Assembly (NCBI RefSeq): GCF_001708965.1 | Contig: NZ_LVJW01000003.1 | Location: 1,612,001 to 1,676,000 of the forward strand | Reading direction: 5' to 3' | Length of the DNA: 64,000 nt | DNA from: Candidatus Thiodiazotropha endoloripes | GTDB lineage: Bacteria; Pseudomonadota; Gammaproteobacteria; Chromatiales; Chromatiaceae | In this document: positions 1 through 7,411 of the stretch, piece after piece | Position numbering within the stretch: position 1 is the stretch's first letter | Layout: each line of letters starts with the position of its first letter | Translations under genes and position numbers: made by a program | Notes under the pieces: model-generated | Seen by the model: the letters and a program-made list of their open reading frames with translations, nothing else | Database searches by the model: none | Told to the model about the DNA's origin: nothing

Positions 1-422
1 CTTTTGAAGTCCGCCTCAAGTCGATCGAAATCCATCTTCGAAATATTGCCCTTTTTTATCAGTTCCTTGGCTCTGGTAAAGTTGCGCTTGGCCTTGTCAA
101 AATTGGCTTTGCGATCGTTATAGACGATCTGCAGATCGGTGGGATCGAGGGCAGCGACCTGTTGTCCAGCCTGAACCTGATCCCCCTCTTTGACCGCCAC
201 TTGCTTGAGTACACCGGAAACCCGAAAAGCGAGCTCCGCCTTACGGCCGGCATCGATTCGTGCCGGAAAGGTACGGATTGCACCGCTGGCTGTGGTTTCA
301 ATCAGAAAACTCTTTACCGGACGGACCGCGTCGGTCTGAATGGTGACAGGGGGTTCACTGCAACCACTGAGAGAGAGACAGACCAGGGCTAACCCGAAGA
401 CGGTACGATTGGACTGATACAT
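1..422 (-). CDS. RND efflux periplasmic adaptor (MFP/HlyD family), N-terminal part
   Basis: The gene runs off the left edge, so only about 140 N-terminal residues are visible. The start is the ATG at 422. The product opens with a lipoprotein signal ending in the lipobox LSGC (Cys about residue 22). It continues with the first beta strands and the biotinyl-lipoyl-like half of a membrane fusion protein (ELAFRVSGVL, VKEGDQVQAGQQVAALD), then the start of the alpha-helical hairpin (KANFDKAKRNF, AKELIKKG). Such adaptors link an inner-membrane RND pump to an outer-membrane channel. The pump gene is expected beyond the window and the substrate cannot be told. Family assignment is strong. Confidence 0.85.
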   Translation of the reverse strand, partial: MYQSNRTVFGLALVCLSLSGCSEPPVTIQTDAVRPVKSFLIETTASGAIRTFPARIDAGRKAELAFRVSGVLKQVAVKEGDQVQAGQQVAALDPTDLQIVYNDRKANFDKAKRNFTRAKELIKKGNISKMDFDRLEADFK

Positions 423-691
423 AGTTAGCTTGCACTCCAGCTGAATAGGCCCAGCAGGCTGGACTTTTTATATTCTTGGTTTAACCTGAATCTGTGGGTC
501 GATGACGGCATATGGCCCGAGTCGTGGCGATCGCTGGGGTACAAAATTGTCTGCTAAATCGATCAAGCGTGGATTTTTGATTCCAATGGGAATCCAATAA
601 TTAACACTTAGTCTCGCGTATGACCCCACAGGTTCAGCTTTAGCTTAACTTTAACGCCAATCAATAAAAATAGACAGCTGGTGACAGCACA

Positions 692-1978
692 ATGAAGCTT
701 GTAAAAACCCTTAATATCCTCGGTTTATTAGATCGGACAACCATTCCGTATTCACTGTTGAGCACACTGTTTACGATACTGCTTCTGAGCATCATGAGCA
801 GTGGCTGTTCACTGTTGGAGATCTCACAACAGAGCGAGGGTGTGAATAAGGCCGGGACCATCTCCGGTCGTGTCGTGATCGAGAGTGGCAGTGATGCGCC
901 GGTGACGATTCTGCTTTTTACCAAACAGGATTTCGCACCGGAGCTGGAACGTAAGTATATCTTGCAGGGGGACGGGGAGTTTCGTTTCTACGCAGAGGAA
1001 GGTAGCTACTATGTCGCTGCTTTTCAGGATACCAACCGGGATAGTCTCTATCAGCAAACCGAACCGGCGACCCTGTATGGTGGTAGTGATCTGTTCAATG
1101 CCACGCCGGTGGTGCTGCAGCCAAGTAACCATGTGGAACTGGATACGCTGATACTCAAGGGCCCGATTGCCAAAAAAATAAACCGGGACAATATCTCTTT
1201 TGAAATTGAACAGGACCATACCGGTGAAGTTGCCTCACTGGATGATCCCAGATTCTCCCGTGAGATCGGTTCACTGGGATTGTGGAAGCCGATCTCTTTC
1301 ATCGATCAGGTAGGTATCGGACTCTATATGCTCAGCTCACCGGAGGCGAAGCGGATCCCTGTGATTTTCATACATGGCGCTGGCGGGACACCCCTGGAGT
1401 TCGCCGATTTGGCAAAAAGCCTGGACAGCCAACGCTTTCAACCCTGGGTACTCCACTATCCAAGCGGTTTGCGATTGGACATCGTCAGCGACTATCTGGT
1501 GAAAAGCATCAATCAGCTGGAGAGTCAGTATCCGTTCGACAATTTCTATTTGATAGCCCACAGCATGGGTGGACTGGTGATGCGCTCAACGGTTAAGAAA
1601 TATACCGAGAGTGAACATCATCCAGTGATCGGCTTGACCATGACCATCAACAGTCCCATGGATGGGATGGCGAGTGCCAAATTTGGTGCCCGGTCGTCAC
1701 CGATTGTCATTCCCTCTTGGCGGGATATTGCACAGAACAGTGAGTTCCTCACCCTTATCAGGGGTTGGCCCTGGCCAGAGGAGATACCTTATCACCTGGT
1801 GTTCTCCTATCAGGGGGGTGATAGTGATGATGGGGTGGTTGATCTGGAGAGTCAGATTCCTTTGTCGTTGCAGGCTGAAGCAACACGGTTATACGGATTC
1901 AATGCCGGACACGCGACGATTCTAACCAATCCGGAGTTTATCCAGAGGTTTCAAAATATCCTCGACAGCAGCTTATAG
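692..1978 (+). CDS. Lipoprotein with alpha/beta hydrolase (lipase/esterase-like) domain
   Basis: 428 residues. The N-terminus has a hydrophobic stretch followed by the lipobox SSGC (about residues 36-39), so this is probably a membrane-anchored lipoprotein. Residues about 50-170 form a beta-rich region without a recognised family. The hydrolase domain begins with the oxyanion segment VIFIHGAGGTP. The nucleophile elbow is AHSMGG with Ser291. A likely acid lies in DSDDGVVD and the His in AGHATI near the C-terminus, so the triad looks complete. The ATG at 692 has GGTGA eight bases upstream. The closest enzyme type is a triacylglycerol lipase or PGAP1-like esterase. The substrate is unknown. The gene stands alone and converges on the aldolase gene. 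Confidence 0.75.
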   Translation: MKLVKTLNILGLLDRTTIPYSLLSTLFTILLLSIMSSGCSLLEISQQSEGVNKAGTISGRVVIESGSDAPVTILLFTKQDFAPELERKYILQGDGEFRFYAEEGSYYVAAFQDTNRDSLYQQTEPATLYGGSDLFNATPVVLQPSNHVELDTLILKGPIAKKINRDNISFEIEQDHTGEVASLDDPRFSREIGSLGLWKPISFIDQVGIGLYMLSSPEAKRIPVIFIHGAGGTPLEFADLAKSLDSQRFQPWVLHYPSGLRLDIVSDYLVKSINQLESQYPFDNFYLIAHSMGGLVMRSTVKKYTESEHHPVIGLTMTINSPMDGMASAKFGARSSPIVIPSWRDIAQNSEFLTLIRGWPWPEEIPYHLVFSYQGGDSDDGVVDLESQIPLSLQAEATRLYGFNAGHATILTNPEFIQRFQNILDSSL

Positions 1979-1984
1979 ACCAGC

Positions 1985-3037
1985 TCAGGCGATGGTAATG
2001 CTGTTATCGAGGTAGACATCCTGAATGCTGTTAAGCAGGGACACACCTTCACTCATAGGTCTTTGGAACGCCTTGCGCCCTGAGATCATGCCCATGCCAC
2101 CGGCCCGCTTGTTGATCACCGCAGTACGTACAGCCTGTGCCAGGTCCCCCTGGCCCGAGGAGGCACCGCCGGAGTTGATCAAGCCGGCGCGTCCCATATA
2201 ACAGTTGGCCACTTGATATCGCACCAGATCGATGGGGTGCTCCGAGGTGAGGTCACTGTAGACCTTGTCGTGAGTCTTGCCGAATTTAACCGCCAGATAC
2301 CCCTTATTGCCTTCGGCCTGTTTCTGCTTAACGATATCCGCCCCAATGGTGGCTGCCAGATGGTTGGCCTGACCTGTGAGGTCTGCCGCAGAGTGATGAT
2401 CCACTCCGTCCACCTTGAAGGCGCTGTTTCTCAAATAGGCCCAGAGTACGGTCACCATGCCCAGTTCATGAGCCTGTTGAAACGCTTCTGAGATCTCCAT
2501 GATCTGGCGGCGCGACTCCGGGGAGCCGTAGTAGATTGTGGCGCCAACCGCCACCGCCCCCATATCGAATGCCTGTTCCACAGATGCGAACAGGGTCTGG
2601 TCATAGATGGCCGGATAGGTGAGCATTTCATTGTGGTTCAGCTTGACCAGAAAGGGAATCTTGTGGGCATAGCGCCGTGACACCGAACTCAGCACCCCCA
2701 AGGTTGAGGCGACAGCATTGCAGCCCCCCTCGATGGCCAGTTCGACAATCTTTGAAGGATCGAAATAGATGGGATTCGGTGCGAAGGAGGCACCACCCGA
2801 ATGCTCAACTCCCTGGTCAACCGGCAGTATCGAGAGGTAGCCACTACCTGCCATTCGACCGGTATTGAAGAGGCTCTGCAAGCTACGCAGTACTCCGGGT
2901 TTGAGCTCCTTGTCGGCGACAACCCTGTCCACATAATCCGCACCGGGAAGATGCAGCATGGATTGGTGTATGGTCTCGCATTGGTGGCTCAACAGCTGTT
3001 CCGCCTCAGAGCCGAGTAGGGTGGTGATGTCGGTCAT
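1985..3037 (-). CDS. fbaB: Class I fructose-bisphosphate aldolase (FbaB/DhnA type)
   Basis: 350 residues from the ATG at 3037, which has a GGA-type ribosome site. The frame stays open to 3211, but that extension (a Lys/Arg-rich stretch) is unlike the family and was left out. The protein carries the DhnA-type TIM-barrel features: LPVDQGVEH near the N-terminus, VKLNHNEML, and ADIVKQKQ, whose Lys is the expected Schiff-base residue. The C-terminal GGASSGQGD and [19 protein letters not shown] form the phosphate-binding end. The enzyme cleaves fructose 1,6-bisphosphate to dihydroxyacetone phosphate and glyceraldehyde 3-phosphate in the cytoplasm, or condenses them in gluconeogenesis. It is a single gene, convergent with the upstream hydrolase. 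Confidence 0.88.
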   Translation of the reverse strand: MTDITTLLGSEAEQLLSHQCETIHQSMLHLPGADYVDRVVADKELKPGVLRSLQSLFNTGRMAGSGYLSILPVDQGVEHSGGASFAPNPIYFDPSKIVELAIEGGCNAVASTLGVLSSVSRRYAHKIPFLVKLNHNEMLTYPAIYDQTLFASVEQAFDMGAVAVGATIYYGSPESRRQIMEISEAFQQAHELGMVTVLWAYLRNSAFKVDGVDHHSAADLTGQANHLAATIGADIVKQKQAEGNKGYLAVKFGKTHDKVYSDLTSEHPIDLVRYQVANCYMGRAGLINSGGASSGQGDLAQAVRTAVINKRAGGMGMISGRKAFQRPMSEGVSLLNSIQDVYLDNSITIA

Positions 3038-3284
3038 GGTTTGTTCCAGGTGGTGATTCTGCACCATGAGTATAGATAGTTTGTGACGATATGTAAGTGG
3101 CCGGGTGGATCGTTTTTTCCATGCTGTGCAGCGGGCTTTTTGAAAGGGACCGGAAAGAACGGATAGAAGATTCGTTTTATTGGATGGCATGAATGGATAG
3201 TTATCTGTCATCTTCTGCCAGTGTGTGTCGTCTTCCGAATATCTAGACTGTTTACATCAACCTGAATAACAGAGGAGACGACTC

Positions 3285-4097
3285 ATGACACAGACGAATA
3301 CAGCTTTGATCACAGGGGCATCCAGCGGTATCGGTAAAGCGCTTGCCCGGATTCATGCAGACAAAGGCGGTAACCTGGTGCTGGTGGCCAGGTCAGGTAA
3401 TAAACTTGAAACATTGAAGAGTGAACTGGAGTCTGAACAAGGGATCAAGGTCACTGTCATCGTTGCGGACCTTTCCGATCCTGACGCCGCGTATGATATT
3501 TACAAGCGTACCGAAGAACTCGGCATCGTTGTGGATACCCTGATCAACAATGCGGGGTTTGGCGGTCATGGCCTTTTCCATGAGCGGGAACTGGCAGCAG
3601 AGCAGAAAATGATGCAGGTGAATATGGTCAGTTTGACCAATCTGACTCACCTCTATCTGCAAGGTATGGTGGCACGCCAACGAGGACGCATCCTGAATGT
3701 TTCATCCACAGCGTCCTTTATTCCCGGTCCGCTTCAGGCTGTCTACTATGCCAGCAAGGCGTACGTGACTTCGTTTACCCAGGCCATTGCGGAGGAGGTG
3801 GCCGAATATCAGGTCACCGCAACCGCCTTGTGTCCCGGTGCGGTGGATACAGGATTTGTCAAAGCCGGTAATCTGGAGGGGGTTGATGTATGGAAAAATG
3901 CCAAGTCCGCTGAATCGGTGGCAGAATATGGATATCGGGCTATGCAGAAAGGTCAGCTTGTTGCAATCAATGAAAAGGGCCTGGATCTGATGTTGAACTG
4001 GATTATTCCCCTATTACCGAGAAAGCTGGTACTGAAAATATCCCGCCAGGGAATGGAGAAAAAAGTACAACCTGTTGAGGCAAAAACCACGTCATGA
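3285..4097 (+). CDS. Short-chain dehydrogenase/reductase (SDR)
   Basis: 270 residues, the usual length of a classical SDR. The cofactor motif TGASSGIG is at residues about 10-17, NNAG follows, and the active site has a Ser in the NVSSTA segment plus YYASK (Tyr and Lys). The start has a strong Shine-Dalgarno GAGGAG. The absence of a signal peptide places it in the cytoplasm. The stop overlaps the start of the downstream AraC-type regulator by four bases (ATGA), so the two are co-translated. The substrate is not predictable. The DltE/YqjQ-like subgroup fits best (ALCPGAVDTGF after the active site). Confidence 0.88.
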   Translation: MTQTNTALITGASSGIGKALARIHADKGGNLVLVARSGNKLETLKSELESEQGIKVTVIVADLSDPDAAYDIYKRTEELGIVVDTLINNAGFGGHGLFHERELAAEQKMMQVNMVSLTNLTHLYLQGMVARQRGRILNVSSTASFIPGPLQAVYYASKAYVTSFTQAIAEEVAEYQVTATALCPGAVDTGFVKAGNLEGVDVWKNAKSAESVAEYGYRAMQKGQLVAINEKGLDLMLNWIIPLLPRKLVLKISRQGMEKKVQPVEAKTTS

Positions 4098-5089
4098 AAC
4101 GCGCCAGTAATTTTACTGTCTCCCCGAGTTGGGCGATCTTATTCAGGGACATGCAGGTTGATATGTCTGCTGTACTGAAACATGCAAATCTGCCTGCTGA
4201 TCTGTTCAACAGGGAAGATGCGACCCTTACTCCGGCCCAGTACTACCAATTCTGGCGTAGTCTCGAAGTGATTGTCGGCGAGCAAAGCATCGCACTGCTG
4301 CTTGCCAAGCATCTGAGTGTCGAGTCGTTTGATCCGGCAATCTTCGCCTCTATCTGCAGCCCGGACCTGAATACGGCTTTGAAACGACTGAAAGAGTACA
4401 AGCCGCTGATCGGCCCAATGATACTGAGCATCGAGATCTCACCCAAGCAGACACGACTGTCGATTGAGTGCTATGGACATGAAGAGAATATGCCAAGTTC
4501 GTTAGGTATAACCGAACTGGTGTTTTTCACCCAATTGGCTCGTATCGCTACCCGTTCCGAGATCAGACCATTGGCTGTGCAGCTACCCATATTGCCTGAA
4601 AATCTTCAGCCCTACGTGGACTATTTCGGTTGTCGATTGAAATCTGCTAAAGAAGTCGCAATCAGTTTCAGTGCGAAAGATGCAGCGATGCCGTTTCTAA
4701 CTTCAAATGCTTCTATCTGGTCATTTTTTGAAGGTAAGTTGAATCAACGTTTGAAAGACCTGGATGCTTCCGCCAGTTTCACACAACGGGTTAAATCGGT
4801 CCTTCTTGAGGCGCTCCCCATTGGTGAGAGTTCAATTGAGTCTGTCGCTCAACGGCTTGCCATGAGTAAACGGACCTTGCAACGAAAACTGAATGATGAA
4901 GCCGAGACCTATCAATCGGTACTGCAGAATGTACGATCTGAACTGGCAGATCACTACCTGAAAAAATCCCATCTCTCATTAGGAGAAATCTCTTTTATGC
5001 TGGGGTTTCAGGAACCCAACTCATTTATTCGCGCCTACAGTACATGGAAGGGTGTCAGTCCAGGGCTGTTCAGAGAACGGTTTCAGTAA
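4094..5089 (+). CDS. AraC-family transcriptional regulator (OruR/ArgR-like)
   Basis: 331 residues. The N-terminal two thirds resemble the arabinose-binding-like sensor of the OruR/ArgR subgroup (YYQFWRSLE and CYGHEE segments). The C-terminal 100 residues carry the paired helix-turn-helix of AraC proteins: SIESVAQRLAMSKRTLQRKL is the first, and LGEISFMLGFQEPNSFIRAY followed by WKGVSPG is the second. It is translationally coupled to the SDR and probably controls it together with the following hydrolase. The effector is unknown; a small hydrophobic or amino-acid-like ligand would fit the subgroup. Confidence 0.85.
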   Translation: MKRASNFTVSPSWAILFRDMQVDMSAVLKHANLPADLFNREDATLTPAQYYQFWRSLEVIVGEQSIALLLAKHLSVESFDPAIFASICSPDLNTALKRLKEYKPLIGPMILSIEISPKQTRLSIECYGHEENMPSSLGITELVFFTQLARIATRSEIRPLAVQLPILPENLQPYVDYFGCRLKSAKEVAISFSAKDAAMPFLTSNASIWSFFEGKLNQRLKDLDASASFTQRVKSVLLEALPIGESSIESVAQRLAMSKRTLQRKLNDEAETYQSVLQNVRSELADHYLKKSHLSLGEISFMLGFQEPNSFIRAYSTWKGVSPGLFRERFQ

Positions 5090-5112
5090 ATACCACAAAC
5101 ATTGATGGAAAT

Positions 5113-5841
5113 ATGAGACAAAAACTGATCCTTTTGACATTTTTTTCACTGATAATTCTCTTATTGGTGCCAGCCTGGGAAAACCAGGCTGAGTCCAGTG
5201 AGCCAGGTGAAAAGGAGGTCGTTGTACTGTTGCATGGCCTGGCCCGCAGTAATACGGCAATGTGGCTGTTAAAGCAGAGACTCGAAGAGGCGGGCTTCCA
5301 TGTGGAAGCCATTGACTATGCCTCGTTCAATCAAACATCTCAACAGATCATTGGGAATATCACGAATCAGATTAATGAGTGCTGCAAGTCGATCAACAAC
5401 CGGGTTCATTTGGTCGGTCACTCTCTGGGAGGCTTACTGATACGGGCCTATCTGGAGCATAATCAGATACAGAATCTGGGTAGAGTGGTATTAATCGGAA
5501 CACCAAACCAGGGCTCTGAGGTGGCTGACTATGCAAATCAGAAATGGTGGGGACAGTTAGCCGGTCAGGCTGCATTATCACTCGGAACCACTAAAGAGAG
5601 TTTTCCAAATACCTTGCCTGAGCCCGATTATCCAGTTGGTATCATTGCCGGGGTCAGGGAATCTGATAATGAAGAGTTGATACCCGGTCTCGATGACGGA
5701 TTGGTTTCAGTGGAATCGACCAAGCTTCGAAATATGCAGGATTTCATAGCCGTACCATCCGGACATTCCATGATGCGTTACAACAAAGTGGTTGCAACTC
5801 AAACCATTATCTTTCTGAAAAGTGGAAAATTTAATCACTGA
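5113..5841 (+). CDS. Exported alpha/beta hydrolase (lipase-like)
   Basis: 242 residues from the ATG at 5113, chosen because it begins a clean signal peptide (MRQKLI, hydrophobic core, then AWENQAES). The frame remains open upstream into the araC gene. The hydrolase core shows VVLLHGLARS (oxyanion hole), GHSLGG with Ser104 as nucleophile, LDDGLVS containing a likely acid, and SGHSMM containing the His. The small size and TPNQGSEVADY resemble the LipA/EstA lipase-like families. It lies 23 bases after the regulator on the same strand, so SDR, regulator and hydrolase probably form one operon. Substrate unknown; periplasmic or secreted. Confidence 0.75.
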   Translation: MRQKLILLTFFSLIILLLVPAWENQAESSEPGEKEVVVLLHGLARSNTAMWLLKQRLEEAGFHVEAIDYASFNQTSQQIIGNITNQINECCKSINNRVHLVGHSLGGLLIRAYLEHNQIQNLGRVVLIGTPNQGSEVADYANQKWWGQLAGQAALSLGTTKESFPNTLPEPDYPVGIIAGVRESDNEELIPGLDDGLVSVESTKLRNMQDFIAVPSGHSMMRYNKVVATQTIIFLKSGKFNH

Positions 5842-5944
5842 TACTCTGTATCAATAGTCCCTATTTGTGACTCCAACTCAGTCATACCCCATTTTTTTAT
5901 AAACTTTTTCTACTGCAACATCTTTTGCAACTCAGTTACGCTAC

Positions 5945-5999
5945 TTGACAAAATAAAACAGACTAACTAGTCTGAAATAATATCAGACTGAATAGTATG
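5945..5999 (+). promoter_or_regulatory. tetR promoter with tandem operator
   Basis: A TTGACA (5945-5950) lies 17 bases before TAGTCT (5968-5973), a plausible sigma70 pair. The -10 is inside a perfect 16-base palindrome at 5959-5974 (CAGACTA, AC, TAGTCTG without loss). A second, imperfect copy (CAGACT then AGTATG) occupies 5984-5999, 25 bases further. The two sites lie immediately before the regulator start at 6005, the usual layout for TetR autorepression. Confidence 0.65.
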
Positions 6000-6004
6000 A
6001 AATA

Positions 6005-6595
6005 ATGCCAAGACACAAAGAGTTCAGCGAAGAGGAGTTATTGCAAACGGCGATTCTGCTGTTTTGGGAAAAGGGCTATTGTGATGCTTCGGTTGATGAG
6101 TTGATCAAGCGATCCGGTGTGGCCAAATATGGTATCTATGCCACGTTCGGTTCAAAGCGAGCGTTGTTCAAAGCGGTCCTGAATCAGTATGCCGAGGACA
6201 GAAAAAAGGATATCCAGCGGCCATTGAGAAAGCCGTATGCCGCCTTACCGGAAGTTCTCTCATTCTTTACAGCGCTACCGACAAAATTAACCAAAAAGGG
6301 CTTTCAATATGGTTGTTTGATGGCCAATACCGGCATGGAGCTTGGTGTACAGGATCAGGAGTTCAGCAGTATGGTCAAAGCTTTTTTTGATGAGACAGCT
6401 GATACGATGAAGGCATGTCTGGATCGGGCCGTGAACTTACAGCAGCTTGACAGCCGTGCTGATACTGAAGTCCTTGCCAGGTTTTTGATCAATGAGTTCA
6501 GAACACTACTGATGTTGGCTGCCAGCGGTAATAAGAAGAGAGATCTTAAACTACAGATGGAAACTGCTCTGACGATACTGCAAGACACTCAATGA
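6005..6595 (+). CDS. TetR/AcrR-family transcriptional regulator
   Basis: 196 residues. The N-terminal helix-turn-helix is typical (LLQTAILLFWEKGYCDASVDEL, then SGVAKYGIYATFGSKRALF). The C-terminal ligand domain has CLMANTGMELG, reminiscent of TetR proteins that sense small electrophilic or aromatic compounds, but the ligand cannot be inferred. The start is poorly served by a ribosome site. The 55 bases before it hold two operator-like palindromes over a promoter, so it is probably autoregulated. The next gene, a membrane protein, starts 31 bases downstream and is the likely co-regulated target. Confidence 0.88.
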   Translation: MPRHKEFSEEELLQTAILLFWEKGYCDASVDELIKRSGVAKYGIYATFGSKRALFKAVLNQYAEDRKKDIQRPLRKPYAALPEVLSFFTALPTKLTKKGFQYGCLMANTGMELGVQDQEFSSMVKAFFDETADTMKACLDRAVNLQQLDSRADTEVLARFLINEFRTLLMLAASGNKKRDLKLQMETALTILQDTQ

Positions 6596-6626
6596 GTTAT
6601 CGGCTTAACCTACCATGGTGATCGAC

Positions 6627-7340
6627 ATGAATCTTTCGATAGTACCCATCTATCTTGCGATTGTTTTCCTCTTCTGCTTTCTGATAGTCAGACAGGCTTC
6701 GAAAAATGAGATTATCGCAAAAGCTGTTGAGCGAAAGATTCTCTTGCTACTGCTCGCATTTATCCTCTGGAGTGTATCGGTTGCACTGTTGGCGCTTGGG
6801 GATCAGCATGTCTCGCTTATCGCCACAATACCTCTGTTATGGCAGGCATTCGTACCTGTAGGGATCTGGATTACAGCAATTTTCCTCTCTGCTGATTTGC
6901 GCTCAGGCTTGCTTAAGATTGCCACCCATACACCGGCTCAATGGTTAGTACTGATCCAGGCACTGCGGCTTGGCGCAATCGGTGGCATTGTCAAAGGATT
7001 GAATGGTGAGATTGGCTCTGACTACGTCTTCTGGATCGGAGTTCCGGATTTCCTTTTTGGTTTGTCCGCTCTGCTCATTGGCTTGTTGATGTTCAATCGA
7101 GAGATCAATGTACGTCTGCTGATCGTCTGGCATCTGATCGGGTTTTCACTGATATTTTTCCCCACCTTTCTGATCATGAGCTATTGGATGAATGAACCCG
7201 GGTTTGTCTTTATCTTTGAATATCCGATGATACTTGCGCCGGGGATGTTGGTTCCTTTGCTGATCTCACTTAATCTGTTACATGCCTGGGGATTGTTTCA
7301 GAAACAGAGACATTCACATCCGCAAGGCCTGCAGACCTGA
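6627..7340 (+). CDS. Multi-spanning membrane protein of unknown function
   Basis: 237 residues from the ATG at 6627, preferred over the in-frame ATG at 6615 because GGTGAT lies five bases before it. About seven hydrophobic segments can be counted (IVPIYLAIVFLFCFLIV first; MILAPGMLVPLLISLNLL last), with short polar loops. No enzymatic motif was seen and I do not recognise the family. It follows the TetR gene closely and is probably its regulatory target. Confidence 0.6.
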   Translation: MNLSIVPIYLAIVFLFCFLIVRQASKNEIIAKAVERKILLLLLAFILWSVSVALLALGDQHVSLIATIPLLWQAFVPVGIWITAIFLSADLRSGLLKIATHTPAQWLVLIQALRLGAIGGIVKGLNGEIGSDYVFWIGVPDFLFGLSALLIGLLMFNREINVRLLIVWHLIGFSLIFFPTFLIMSYWMNEPGFVFIFEYPMILAPGMLVPLLISLNLLHAWGLFQKQRHSHPQGLQT

Positions 7341-7411
7341 TATCCACTCCAGTTCATACTGGGACACAATTCAGCCGAGGGTGATTCCTGCGGTTTGGCT
7401 TAAGACACCAT

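Noticed and set aside
3038-3211. N-terminal extension of the aldolase
   Set aside because: In-frame but unlike the family; the ATG at 3037 with a ribosome site is better.
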